A DNA stretch of 64,000 nucleotides, taken from positions 62,001 to 126,000 of the forward strand of contig NBTC02000001.1 of NCBI GenBank assembly GCA_002082245.2, in the 5' to 3' direction. Positions 44,371 to 53,570 of this stretch are shown piece by piece. The notes under the pieces are model-generated. The model saw only the letters and a program-made list of their open reading frames with translations. It was not told where the DNA came from and did not search any database. The DNA comes from Yersinia enterocolitica. Its GTDB lineage: Bacteria > Pseudomonadota > Gammaproteobacteria > Enterobacterales > Enterobacteriaceae. The translations under genes were made by a program, and so were the position numbers. Numbering within the stretch: position 1 is the stretch's first letter; each line of letters starts with the position of its first letter.

Positions 44371-45284
44371 CACTGGCGCCACTGGCTGCATTGATGCGTC
44401 TGGAACTGCTGAAAAGAACGGTGTTACATGCCGATGAAACACCCTTGCTGATACTGGATGCGAAGCAGGGGGGCAAAGCGCGTAAAGGTTACTTGTGGGC
44501 CTATGTCAGCGGTGAGAAAACCGGGCCTGTCATCGTCTGCTTCGACAGCCAACCCGGTCGGGCAGCGAAATATCCGCAAGCGTACCTGAGCGGCTGGAAC
44601 GGTAGCCTGGTGAGCGACGGCTACGCCGCCTATCATCCCCTGAACAAGGGTGGCGATGTGGTTAACGTGGCCTGTTGGGCGCATGTGCGGCGGGGCTTTG
44701 CGGACCTGTTCAAAGCGAATCAGGATCCGCGTGCAGAAACAGCCTTGAAGATGATTGGCCAGCTTTATAAGTTGGAAAAGAGTATCCGACACCGACCGGT
44801 CGATAAAATTCGGCAGTGGCGACAACGGTACTCGAAGCCCAGACTGGAGGTATTGTGGGTCTGGCTGACGTGCCAGGTTAAAGCCTGTGCGCCGGGTTCG
44901 GCGTTATATAAAGCTATCCAATATGCGCTGAATCACAAAATTGCACTTTGCCGGTTCGTGGAAGATGGCGAATTACCGCTGGACAACAACCGGTGCGAGC
45001 GCGCCATCAGGCCAGTGGTGATGGGGCGGTCGAACGGGCTGTTTGCGGGGTCATTGGCGGCGGGTCAACGCGCAGCAAACATCATGAGCTTGCTGGAGAC
45101 CGCACGGCTGAACGGTCTTGAGCCGTACGCGTGGTTGAAATCGGTGCTGACGCGTTTACCGGAATGGCCGGAAGAGCACCTGCACGAACTGTTACCCTTC
45201 CCCGAAAATACCTTCACGGACTAACCGATTCTGGGTCATGCAGAACCAACCTCTTATGTCAATGTGAGTTCACCGTAGTATTAC
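44371..45284 (+). pseudogene. tnpC: IS66-family TnpC, 5'-truncated, with right terminus
   Basis: The frame is open from the IS1 junction (LAPLAALMRLELLKRTVLHA) to ENTFTD (stop at 45224). DDE residues lie in LHADETPLLIL, LVSDGYAAYHP and DNNRCERAIRP. The terminus AATGTGAGTTCACCGTAGTA ends at 45284. It belongs to the same IS66 type as the termini at 1-438, 61306 and 63810. Confidence 0.88.
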
Positions 45285-45503
45285 CACACAAGCGGCGCTT
45301 ATTCACCAACTCAACCCCGCTGTCCGGGGCTGGGCGAATTATCACCGCCATGCCGTTGCGAAGGCCACCTTTACCAAGGTCGATAGCCAGATTTGGAAAG
45401 CACTATGGCAATGGACGGTTCGGCGCTGGATCAAGGAACGATATTTCCATGTTGTCGGTGCGCGGCATTGGGTGTTGGCCAAGCAAAGCGCGGCAGGGGG
45501 TTT
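45285..45503 (+). pseudogene. Group II intron maturase fragment
   Basis: The forward frame reads QAALIHQLNPAVRGWANYHR and then FTKVDSQIWKALWQWTVRRW, a maturase-domain signature, to about 45500. It is distinct in sequence from the intron at 17310. Confidence 0.75.
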
Positions 45504-45836
45504 TCATCCGATTAGAGCCTTAGCCTTTGCTCTGATCTCAGCAAGTTTTTCAGGCGATACAGTGCCTTTTTTTGTTACTTTTCGCGCTCTCCAGTCGACA
45601 CAGGTAACTTGATCGGCAAGAGCAACACTTTCGCGGCTACTCGATAGTTCTACCTCAAATGGATAGCCTTTAGCTTTAGTGGTACACGGAACGCAAAGCA
45701 GCAACCCTACGGGATTATTGTAAGAAAAAGGGCTAAGGACGACCGCAGGGCGATGACCTCCCTGTTCGTGACCTTCTACGGGGTCAAAATCCAGCCAGAT
45801 CAGATCCCCGGAGTTTGGTACGTAACGTGAAACCAT
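45504..45836 (-). CDS. mazF: MazF (PemK-family) mRNA interferase toxin
   Basis: 110 residues, one fewer than E. coli MazF, with the same start (MVSRYVPNSGDLIWLDFDPV) and motifs GHRPAVVLSPFSYNN, LCVPCTTKAKGYPFEVEL and DQVTCVDWRARK. It cleaves mRNA at short sequence motifs. It begins immediately after the mazE stop (TAAATG), so the pair is an operon. Confidence 0.94.
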   Translation of the reverse strand: MVSRYVPNSGDLIWLDFDPVEGHEQGGHRPAVVLSPFSYNNPVGLLLCVPCTTKAKGYPFEVELSSSRESVALADQVTCVDWRARKVTKKGTVSPEKLAEIRAKAKALIG

Positions 45837-46085
45837 TTAGATCAATTCCTTTCCAACAGGCGAACCAAAATCTATTTTTCCGTGAACGTTATCTGGTGTG
45901 ATACCTGATAACAGTACATCCAGTGAATACTCTTTAGATTTCAATGGAACTAAAACAATTTGGCCAGCTTCATCAATTTTCAAATCGAGTTTATCTTCAA
46001 CATTAAGTGCTGCTGCTTGCATTACGCTGGCTGGTATCCTGATCGATGGGCTATTGCCCCATTTTTTTAGCGTTACTGTTGTCAT
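45837..46085 (-). CDS. mazE: MazE antitoxin (AbrB-type)
   Basis: 82 residues from MTTVTLKKWGNSPSIRIPAS, with GGGAGGA about nine bases upstream. An in-frame Met two codons earlier is too close to the ribosome site. The N-terminal swapped-hairpin DNA-binding domain is followed by an acidic C-terminus (GITPDNVHGKIDFGSPVGKE) that binds MazF. Confidence 0.92.
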   Translation of the reverse strand: MTTVTLKKWGNSPSIRIPASVMQAAALNVEDKLDLKIDEAGQIVLVPLKSKEYSLDVLLSGITPDNVHGKIDFGSPVGKELI

Positions 46086-46105
46086 TAACATTTCCTCCCT
46101 TACAT

Positions 46106-46144
46106 TTGTAGATACATTGTAGAGGATAAACAATGTATCTACAA
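46106..46144. promoter_or_regulatory. mazEF operator palindrome
   Basis: TTGTAGATACATTGT and its exact inverted copy ACAATGTATCTACAA are separated by 9 bp, 21 bp upstream of the mazE start. It is a likely MazE/MazEF autoregulatory site. Confidence 0.75.
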
Positions 46145-46360
46145 GCCCCCTTCCTTGTATGTAATAGCTACGTGATGGTTAGCTACTATCACATGAAGCG
46201 GAGTGAGTCAGTCCCCTTCCCAAAGGTCATAACCTTGATTAGTAGCTGATGACCCTCCGCTTCCCTTTCACGCCAGCATTGATCTTGAACGGTTACCAAG
46301 AGCACGACTCTGCATGTACAAGGCGAATAGGCGTGATGGTCAGGTGAAAGGAGAACAGCA

Positions 46361-46600
46361 ATGTACCAACTAGGAATCGATGTCAGCAAAGCATCACTGG
46401 ATATTTGTTTACTTCTTGATGGTGTCCGCGGACGGATAAAAACCAAAAAATTAAAGAATGACTATCGTGCTGTGAATTCAATTATTTCATGGCTTCAACA
46501 GCAAAATTGCAAGCCTGAAGATGTACAGACCATCATGGAAGCCACTGGAGTCTACCATGAACTTCTGGCTACAGGATTACACCTAGCCGGGGTACCCCTT
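46361..46600 (+). pseudogene. IS110-family transposase, N-terminal fragment
   Basis: MYQLGIDVSKASLDICLLLD with GGAG upstream, and TIMEATGVYHELLATGLHLA, are the first DEDD residues of an IS110/IS1111 transposase. It is cut at about 46600 by the sequence that follows. The 46150-46360 region upstream is presumably its non-coding end. Confidence 0.8.
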
Positions 46601-46616
46601 CCGCTCTGCATAGCCA

Positions 46617-47130
46617 TGCTGACTTATAGCGGATGATGTTTATGAGTTAAGCCCTTTTAACCCCGTTAGCGCGGCGTAGCCGCGATGTATCGGGGCTTAG
46701 TGCTGACAGCTTGCTGGAAGCGCTTAGGGGGCTGTACGTCAAAACTAAAGCGATCTTTTTCTTGACTCAACACGGTAGCTGCTAGACAGAGTTTTTAGCT
46801 TACTTTCAACAGTGATGTAGGTAAGGGCGAAAAGCGCCTTTTCGCTGTATTGCGTCCCGTTGACGCCATGCCTCCGGGCAAAGACCGGAGGTGCTACTTA
46901 AAGTCTGTTGGGGAGCATAGCGACCATGCCGAACCGGCGCGGCCGTCTGGCCGCTGCAAGAGCGGTCATTATTAGTTTTCCCCGTTATCCACAGATCTTA
47001 TCCAGCGAATAAATAGATCTTTAATGAAATTAAGTAGGTCGAAGACCTGATTGTTTTGCAGCTAACTATTGGTTGATTGCAGATAATCACATTTACCTAT
47101 TTGCAGGTAAATGTGCATAAAAGATAACGG
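46617..47130. other. Possible plasmid replication origin region
   Basis: There is no long ORF. Contents are inverted repeats GCGAAAAG/CTTTTCGC and CCTCCGG/CCGGAGG, a perfect DnaA box TTATCCACA (46988-46996) with GATCTTATCC and AGATCTTTAATG nearby, and an 11-bp inverted repeat CACATTTACCT/AGGTAAATGTG (47089-47116). This resembles the DnaA-box-containing origin downstream of rep in RepFIIA-type plasmids, but no rep gene is present. Confidence 0.4.
46988..46996 (+). promoter_or_regulatory. Consensus DnaA box
   Basis: TTATCCACA, an exact match to the strong DnaA-box consensus, next to AT-rich sequence in the candidate origin. Confidence 0.6.
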
Positions 47131-47510
47131 TGCGTGTCAAGGTAGTTGTCGCCTCTGTTAGATCACGCAGCGAGGGTTTCTCGCTCCGGATTCAGCCACA
47201 CTTCATCCTGCCAACTCCAGTTTCTTGTCTGCCCTGACCACCGATGCGGAGTTCGCATTTTTGCCGCTTCATACACCGATTTCCGTTTCTCCAGTAAAGC
47301 AACGTCTTCACCCCGGTGCCGTTGGCCTGGCGTTACATACCTGATACCCCTGTGGCGGTGCTCTTCGTTGTACCAACTGACGAACCCTTCCACCCAGGCT
47401 CGCGCATCTTCCAGTGTCGCGAACCCTTTCTCCGGCCACGAAGGCACGTATTTCAGCGTTCTGAACAGCGACTCCCCATACGCGTTATCGTTGCTCACCC
47501 GCGGCCGGCT
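47131..47510 (-). pseudogene. IS3-family OrfB, C-terminal part with terminus
   Basis: The minus frame SNDNAYGESLFRTLKYVPSW contains the catalytic Glu region and runs to NPERETLAA (stop at 47163). It is preceded outward by the terminus GCGACAACTACCTTGACACG. The N-terminal part is missing. It is homologous to 13256-13435. Confidence 0.85.
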
Positions 47511-47528
47511 GTGCGAGGCCGTTATCTT

Positions 47529-47983
47529 GTAAGCGTCGTTAAATCCCCACAGTGATCAACTGCGGGGTTTAAGGTAGGGTGATTTTCCAGGGCAGGAGCG
47601 CGTCCCAGTCGATCTTCTCCTCCGGCGATTTTAGCTCCGTCAGCACAGCATGAAGATAGTCATACGGGTTCAACCCGTTGATTCGCGCGCTTTCCACCAG
47701 GCTGTACAGCAGCGCGCTGGCGTGCGCGCCCGCTTCCGTATGGGTAGCTTCACGTTGGTGGAGTAAAGACGCTGTCTGGCGTTAAAGAATGCACTGCGGG
47801 TGATGGCATGCAGGCGGCAGAACGCAGTCTGGTTAAGGCCGGAGCGTCGCTGCTCCTCGATGATGACGCGCCATTCCTCAGTTGTACGGTAAACCCCCAT
47901 AGAAATTCCTCTTCGTATGATCGAAGTGGAAATGATGGCGGTTCAGAGATCGCAAAAATAGGTGTGGTTCCAACGACGCTTAC
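47529..47983 (-). mobile_element. 455-bp internally deleted IS66 derivative (third type)
   Basis: Both IS66 termini are present (GTAAGCGTCGTTAAATCCCC at 47529 and the complement of GTAAGCGTCGTTGGAACCAC at 47983). They enclose only the tnpA N-terminus (MGVYRTTEEWRVIIEEQRRS, minus, from 47900) fused to the last roughly 60 codons of tnpC. TnpB and the transposase core are deleted. It is a MITE-like remnant that could be mobilised only in trans. Confidence 0.85.
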
Positions 47984-48293
47984 TCTTAAACAGCATCTCA
48001 CGAGCTCGCGCACATCTGACAGATGAAACAAGATGGCATTGAACTCCCTGCTTATGTAACCACCATGCGATGTTGCGGTGATAATCAGCTGTAGGTTCAA
48101 AGGCCGCGATAATATCATCATGGGGTGAAGCGGTGAGCGCAAGCAGTCGATTGAACCCTTCCAGTGTATTTTCGATACGCAGGTAAGATGTTCGTCCATC
48201 CGGGTGCCGGATTTTTGCATCGTGATGTTTTTTAGCGATATCTAGGGCAATCAGAGTCCCCGATACACCGATGTTACTAACAAAAGTGTTCAT
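47984..48293 (-). pseudogene. IS110-family transposase, N-terminal fragment
   Basis: From ATG 48293: GTLIALDIAKKHHDAKIRH and IIAAFEPTADYHRNIAWWL belong to the DEDD domain of an IS110-group transposase. It is cut by the IS66 derivative at 47983. Confidence 0.85.
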
Positions 48294-48360
48294 TGATTTT
48301 CTCCACTTGTGACAGACACAGACATTACAAGTTGTAGAAAATAGCTGACTTAAACGCTAG

Positions 48361-48682
48361 CTGGATGCACTCAATAGGTATCATGGTTCTGAATTTGCAG
48401 GGAAAATGCTGGACAAGTGGGTGTATGAAAGAGGGATCAGGATCGACTTCTCACGCCCGGGAACACCGACGGACAACGCTACGGTGGGGGTCCTTTAATG
48501 GCAGATTGCGGCAGGAATGTTTGAACGAGAACTGGTTCATGTCTCTGGAGGATGCACGGTGCAAAATCGAGGGCTGGCGGATACACTATAACCAGAGCCG
48601 TCCCCATTCTGCCCTGGGCTGGATGACTCCTTCTGAATTTGCCGAGAAATCTGCCGGTTGCCAGAATATGCAGCCAGAATGA
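48361..48682 (+). pseudogene. IS3-family OrfB C-terminal part, frameshifted
   Basis: One frame gives GSEFAGKMLDKWVYERGIRI and DFSRPGTPTDNAT. After about 48490 another gives SFNGRLRQECLNENWFMSLE to NMQPE (stop at 48682). It is IS407-like in style. Inactive. Confidence 0.8.
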
Positions 48683-48905
48683 AGCCGGTTATTCCTGATT
48701 ATGAATGGATCACATACGGGGAGCGGGTCACCACAGTCGAACTTAAACCATAAGTATATAGGGAGGGTGTACACTTCCGTGGGTTTATCCGTTTATTGTA
48801 CTGGATAAGTGGATCTGTTTAACGTACATCTTTCATCATGACCACTTATAGTATCGGAATATTATCTTTGATTAGTTCTCTGGTGTTCTCGTAATTGCTA
48901 TGACT

Positions 48906-49205
48906 TTACTTTCTTTGAAGTCTATCATGAGCAATAAGAAGCATCTGATACATACTCAAATCCTCATTCCCTGTTTGTTTCATAATTTGCTGAAATTCAA
49001 CAAATAATTGAGATTCTAGCTCTTTTGAACTCAAATATTCCGGATGTTCACTAAAAAAGTCTTTTGTTTGCTTTATCGCCAATTGTTCGCTGTTATTATC
49101 GTTTGAATTCGTTTGATTAGCGCCTAAGGTGTTGCATCCACAAAGTATGCAAACCATTAGTATACATACAAATTTCTTTATCGGTTTCGTTCCAGTCTTA
49201 ATCAT
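48906..49205 (-). CDS. Small putative lipoprotein
   Basis: About 99 residues from MIKTGTKPIKKFVCILM. The signal peptide ends in a lipobox (ILCGC). The mature part is a Ser/Asn-rich linker followed by helical sequence (FFSEHPEYLSSKELESQLFV). The family is not recognised. Plasmids often carry small exclusion or entry lipoproteins of this size, but this is only a possibility. Confidence 0.55.
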   Translation of the reverse strand: MIKTGTKPIKKFVCILMVCILCGCNTLGANQTNSNDNNSEQLAIKQTKDFFSEHPEYLSSKELESQLFVEFQQIMKQTGNEDLSMYQMLLIAHDRLQRK

Positions 49206-49450
49206 GGGTAACCTACACATCGTTCAGGAGTACACTGTTTGCTGTTAAATTTTTATTAGCAGCAATGCCAGTATTGTTTCTGCATAAACATGTCTAACGA
49301 GTGATAGCCGTTATTGAGACAATAGCATAATATTTCAGATACTGTTTAAATATTCAATATCTAAACGAGCTATTTAGGGGGATCTTTTTTATATAGAGCA
49401 GAGTATCATCGTAACTATTATTGAATTTTTACTATAAAAGTACCAAAAAT
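49206..49450. other. AT-rich intergenic region
   Basis: No ORF or IS piece is recognised in about 245 bp between two minus-strand genes. Confidence 0.4.
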
Positions 49451-49825
49451 TTACTTTTGTACTCTTATGATATTCGCAAACTTGTGTTTTAAAGCAAAAT
49501 TTAATATTGCAGTGAGTATAAATTCATGTTCAGTTATGTGATCTCGAGCCGCTCTGGCTTTAGCCTGAACACTGAGGTTTGCTGATAACCAAAATGATTT
49601 TTTACTCGGGTTGTTCTTTCTGGGAACGTGAACGTAATCAGAGGCTCCTTGCAGTGTATGATCGATAAATTCTTTCACGGCCTCGTCATACAGTTCACCA
49701 ATACTTATGGAACGAGAGCGTGCCATAAGCTTGGCTGATTCATGAATTTCAGCAGGGATTGTTGCTCGGCGAAGAATGCGGCCATTACGAATTGATATAA
49801 GAGAATGAGTCGTTAAATTTTTCAT
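49451..49825 (-). CDS. Putative tandem ribbon-helix-helix DNA-binding protein
   Basis: About 124 residues from MKNLTTHSLISIRNGRILRR, with AGGTGA six bases upstream. Residues about 20-60 (RATIPAEIHESAKLMARSRS then ISIGELYDEAVKEFI) and about 80-118 (SFWLSANLSVQAKARAARDH...) each look like a short beta strand plus two helices, as in RHH proteins. It may be a plasmid regulator. The fold is inferred from pattern only. Confidence 0.5.
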   Translation of the reverse strand: MKNLTTHSLISIRNGRILRRATIPAEIHESAKLMARSRSISIGELYDEAVKEFIDHTLQGASDYVHVPRKNNPSKKSFWLSANLSVQAKARAARDHITEHEFILTAILNFALKHKFANIIRVQK

Positions 49826-50226
49826 CAAAATCACCTAGTTGATGGCGATCTAAAGTAATCTAAAAATGATTGTATATTGATGATGGCTTATCTGCAACGT
49901 TCCGTGAAGGGTGGAGATAACATGCAATGCAGTGCAGTGTTTTCGCTTAATTTGCTAGAGCGGTAACGACTGATCTTTGAAAAACGGGAGTGTTAGAAAT
50001 TTTCTGTCACTCCAGTAAAATATCTCAAAAAGGAGTGACTAATGATTCAGCCTTTCGAGTTCGACTCCCATCTGGCTGGATACCCTCCACTATAAAATAC
50101 GAGAGGATGGAGGTTATGTTACGGCACAAGCGCTCAACCTTGAGGGTAAAAATGTGACTCTGTAATTATATCTAACTGAAAAATAAGGGTACACTTCGAA
50201 CTGTCGATACTGACTGACCTGCAAAA
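49826..50226. other. Intergenic region with no clear gene
   Basis: About 400 bp. TCCAGTAAAATATCTCAAAA and similar stretches suggest decayed IS or promoter sequence, but nothing is definable. Confidence 0.35.
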
Positions 50227-50670
50227 TCATGGCCTGAAATATATCCTGATCGCGTGCGTGGATGGACTGATGCCCTTTTCAACGCCAGTGCTTCTGGTCG
50301 TTATATCACTGGCGCTGACATCATAGGGCCATTTGTTGCGCATCGCACGCTGCGCGGTCATTCGGGGTGACATCGACCAGCCGATAACGATCCGCGACCC
50401 CAGGTCAATCACCACCGCCAGATACAACTAGCCTTCGTCCGTACGTCCGTAAGTATGTGATATTGCCAACCCACTTCTGGTTCGGGCCACTGGCGTAAAA
50501 ATCCTGCTTCAATAGGTTATCTGAGACCGGTAGCCCGTGTGGGCGATAGCTGAGCAGACTGAACCTGCTTTTTGCCCGAACTCCTTGGTGGCGCAGGCTA
50601 GCCCCGACAGTTTTTAGATTATACGGTACATCCTGTTCACGGATCTCATCAGCCAGACGGGGGCGCCGTA
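50227..50670 (-). pseudogene. IS3-family OrfB remnant, frameshifted
   Basis: The minus-strand upstream frame reads [20 protein letters not shown], then [16 protein letters not shown] (first catalytic Asp replaced by Asn). After a shift, [20 protein letters not shown] follows. It decays before the second catalytic residue. Confidence 0.8.
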
Positions 50671-50922
50671 GCGTTGTTTTGCCTAGCTGAAAACATCATA
50701 AACAGCCCTGTCGCAGAGCTGGCGGAATTACTGACGTTAATTTATCACCGCACAACAGGTAAGCCACGCATACCAGGGGGTCAGTTTGGATATCGAAAAT
50801 GACAAATAGAATATCCGCTCGTAATAATAAATAACCCCGATAACCCCGATAACCCCAAAATTATTGTGCGATGGAGTTACTGGGGATATAATAATTAAAT
50901 CAGGGCGCAACAGGGCAAAAGG

Positions 50923-51102
50923 ATGGATAGCAGAAAATTAATTGCAGAAGTCAAGGCAGACGGTTGGGAACTGGTCAGGGTTAACGGTAGCCATCACCAT
51001 TTCACGCACCCTACTAAAAAAGGGCTGGTGACGATACCGCATCCCAAAAAGGACTTACCCATAAAAACGGTTAAGAGCATCAGGACACAAGCAGGAATTT
51101 AA
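50923..51102 (+). CDS. hicA: HicA toxin (mRNA interferase)
   Basis: 59 residues from MDSRKLIAEVKADGWELVRV, with GGCAAAAGG upstream. The HicA signature GSHHHFTHP holds the catalytic His, and VTIPHPKKDLPIKTVKSI forms the C-terminal half. It is a dsRBD-like fold RNase that cleaves mRNA. HicB follows after 28 bp. Confidence 0.93.
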   Translation: MDSRKLIAEVKADGWELVRVNGSHHHFTHPTKKGLVTIPHPKKDLPIKTVKSIRTQAGI

Positions 51103-51130
51103 CTCCTGCTTTCTCGAAGAGGCTTAAATT

Positions 51131-51538
51131 ATGTTTTACCCAATTGCGATTGAAGCAGGCGACGAACAGCACGCATACGGCGTAACTGTCCCAGATTTAC
51201 CGGGCTGTTTCTCAGCAGGAGATACGATGGACGAAGCGATTTTAAACGCTAAAGAAGCCATAACCGGCCACATTGAATTATTGGTAGAAATGGGCGGGGA
51301 TATCCCCGCAGTTTCACCACTCGGTGTGTTGTCGAAAGATCCAGAGTATGCCGGCTATACGTGGGCGGTTGTTGATATCGACGTGACTCGCTTACTGGGC
51401 GGCTCAGAGAAAATTAACGTAACGTTGCCGAAATCGTTGATTGACCGTATTGATCGATGTGTAGCAACTAATCCAGAATTTAAAACCCGGTCAGGGTTTC
51501 TCGCTCAGGTAGCGTTAGAGCGTATCGCTAAGCATTAA
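51131..51538 (+). CDS. hicB: HicB antitoxin
   Basis: 135 residues. The N-terminal degenerate RNase H-like domain includes YGVTVPDLPGCFSAGDTMDE. The C-terminal RHH DNA-binding domain includes INVTLPKSLIDRIDRCVATN and RSGFLAQVALERI. It neutralises HicA and represses the operon. The CCCCGATAA repeats at 50834-50856 upstream of hicA may be its operator. Confidence 0.93.
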   Translation: MFYPIAIEAGDEQHAYGVTVPDLPGCFSAGDTMDEAILNAKEAITGHIELLVEMGGDIPAVSPLGVLSKDPEYAGYTWAVVDIDVTRLLGGSEKINVTLPKSLIDRIDRCVATNPEFKTRSGFLAQVALERIAKH

Positions 51539-51589
51539 ACCCCACATGAAGCCCGCTTATTGCGCTGAGGAATCCCCAGTAATGGGCGG

Positions 51590-51759
51590 GTAAAAAAAGA
51601 CAGGCATAGAGTTTTGTGATCTACTGATTTGTGCAACCAATTCAATGAGATCACCTCTATGCCTGCTCGCCAAGTGTGTCAGAATTTTTCCCTGATGCAT
51701 TAGCACCCTTTCACAAATACCGACAAAATGCTTTGCTGGATGCCACCATTGCGTTAATC
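51590..51759 (+). pseudogene. Left end of another IS (transposase N-terminus)
   Basis: A frame reads FFPDALAPFHKYRQNALLDA followed by TIALI up to the IS66 terminus at 51760, like the start of a DDE transposase (IS4-type in style). Upstream is an imperfect repeat (AGGCATAGAG/CCTCTATGCC). Family uncertain. Confidence 0.45.
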
Positions 51760-51844
51760 GTAAACGTCGCTGGTACCGCACCTTCCGCTTAACGCGATGA
51801 AACATCATGCTTGTCTTTGGAATTCACCGAAGATCAGAGGCAAT

Positions 51845-52216
51845 ATGGCAAAGACGAACCATCGCACTCCCGACGAATGGCGTGAACTGCTCGACGCACA
51901 ACAACGCTCCGGTCTCAACCAAACTCAATTCTGTAAACGCCATCAAATCTCACGCAGCGCTTTTTTCAATGCCAAGGATCGCCTCGTTGCGCAAGCCAAG
52001 TCGCCGCCGCCCGCATTTATCGCTGTCTCTCCGCTCAAACAGGGTTCTTTGCCGATAACGCCGCCTGTCGAACCCACTCCCGCTGTTGCCGAACCTGAGC
52101 TACCTCCGGTTGAGTGCGATTCTATCAAACTGACGCTCGCACACTGCTCACTGCAATTTCCCCTCAGCCTTTCTCCATTTTGGCTGGCGACCTTACTGCG
52201 GGAACTCACGCCATGA
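51845..52216 (+). CDS. tnpA: IS66-family TnpA (copy C)
   Basis: Same protein as at 6586-6957, intact. Confidence 0.85.
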   Translation: MAKTNHRTPDEWRELLDAQQRSGLNQTQFCKRHQISRSAFFNAKDRLVAQAKSPPPAFIAVSPLKQGSLPITPPVEPTPAVAEPELPPVECDSIKLTLAHCSLQFPLSLSPFWLATLLRELTP

Positions 52217-52569
52217 AGATGTTTGTCGATGCCACGCAGATTTATCTTCACCGCCTTCCCGTGGACTTTCGCAAAAGCATCAACGGGCTCACGCTACTGG
52301 TTGAACAGCACATGGCGTTATCGCCTTTTAGTGGAGCCCTGTTTGTCTTCTGCAATCGACGGCACGACAAAATAAAGGCGCTGTACTGGGACACCACCGG
52401 TTTTTGTCTGTGGTATAAACGCCTTGAACAGGCGCACTTCAAATGGCCTTCCCGGTTGAGTGGCGATACGTTGACGTTGGATGAACAACAATGGCACTGG
52501 CTGTTAGAGGGGATAGACATCACAAAAATACAGCGGCATCCCCCTCTGCATTACACCTCGTTGAGTTAA
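52213..52569 (+). CDS. tnpB: IS66-family TnpB (copy C)
   Basis: Same 118-residue protein as in copies A and B, intact. The following tnpC retains only its first codons (52636-52665). Confidence 0.87.
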   Translation: MKMFVDATQIYLHRLPVDFRKSINGLTLLVEQHMALSPFSGALFVFCNRRHDKIKALYWDTTGFCLWYKRLEQAHFKWPSRLSGDTLTLDEQQWHWLLEGIDITKIQRHPPLHYTSLS

Positions 52570-52665
52570 TAAAAAAGTACAACTACCGGTTAAATAACAA
52601 TGTATTAAGGGGCAGTAAAGGGTATAATTCATACCATGAAAACACTGCCCGATACCCTGCCAAAC

Positions 52666-53474
52666 GGTTCTGTCGCATTAAGGCGTCGTCAGGTAACATG
52701 CTGTTTTTTTACGATGTTGCCTGCCCATGTCTCTCATCCGAAAAGCCTTCCGTCGCCTGCATTACCCCACTGATGTTATCGCTCAGTGTGTTCGCTGGTA
52801 TCTCGCTTATGCCCTGAGCCTGCGTAACCTCGAAGAGATGATGGCAGAGCGCGGTATTCTTGTTGACCACTCCACTCTGCATCGTTGGGTTATCCGCTTG
52901 GTACCGTTGTTAGATAAGGTTTTTCGCCGACACAAGCACACAGTAGGTCGGCGGTGGCGCATGGATGAAACCTACATCAAAATCAAAGGCCAGTGGAAGT
53001 ATCTGTATCGGGCGGTCGATACAGCAGGTCACACCATCGACTTTTTGCTGACCGCCAAACGGGACTCTGCAGCCGCATTACGCTTCTTTCGCAAGGCTAT
53101 TCGCCATCACGGCGAACCCGAGGTTGTCACTATCGATAAAAGTGGGGCTAACACCGCAGCTTTGGCCACGCTCAACGCCGACAAACCCGATGAGGAAGCG
53201 ATTACCGTCAGGCAAAGTAAGTACCTGAACAACCTGATTGAGCAAGATCACCGAAATATCAAACGTCGGAGTCGACCGATGCTGGGATTCAAATCGTTTC
53301 GGCGGGCACAAACGATCCTGGCCGGCATCGAACTGAGCAACATGATACGAAAAGGGCAATATCAACATCCGCAAAGTGAGGGATTGTCACTCGCGGAACA
53401 ATTCTATTTGCTGGCTGCCTAAATAACCGACAACGCAACTTTGGCCAACTTCATGTCACTAATGCGACAAAGCC
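52666..53474 (+). mobile_element. IS6-family element, copy 5
   Basis: 809 bp inserted in IS66 copy C. Flanks TGCCAAAC and CGTGTTTT differ. Confidence 0.95.
52727..53422 (+). CDS. IS6-family transposase (copy 5)
   Basis: Same 231-residue DDE transposase, intact. Confidence 0.93.
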   Translation: MSLIRKAFRRLHYPTDVIAQCVRWYLAYALSLRNLEEMMAERGILVDHSTLHRWVIRLVPLLDKVFRRHKHTVGRRWRMDETYIKIKGQWKYLYRAVDTAGHTIDFLLTAKRDSAAALRFFRKAIRHHGEPEVVTIDKSGANTAALATLNADKPDEEAITVRQSKYLNNLIEQDHRNIKRRSRPMLGFKSFRRAQTILAGIELSNMIRKGQYQHPQSEGLSLAEQFYLLAA

Positions 53475-53570
53475 CGTGTTTTGTATAAGGATTCGACACC
53501 CATATCAAAACCGGTAACTCTCAACCTTTCAAGGTCCAGTGTCAGATCAAGTCGCGACTAATACACCTTA

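Larger units (their letters stand above)
51760..52665 (+). mobile_element. IS66-family element, copy C, truncated by IS6
   Basis: Matches the first 906 bp of copies A and B, then joins IS6 copy 5 eighteen codons into tnpC-adjacent sequence. It is inactive as a unit, though tnpA and tnpB are intact. Confidence 0.93.

Noticed and set aside
5757..50797. Shared 17-mer GGGGTCAGTTTGGATAT at about 5758 and 50780
   Set aside because: It may be the end of an unrecognised IS, but no inverted partner or surrounding similarity could be established.
51557..51808. Minus-strand ORF running through the left end of IS66 copy C
   Set aside because: It joins the IS66 terminus to unrelated DNA and is opposite a transposase-like frame.
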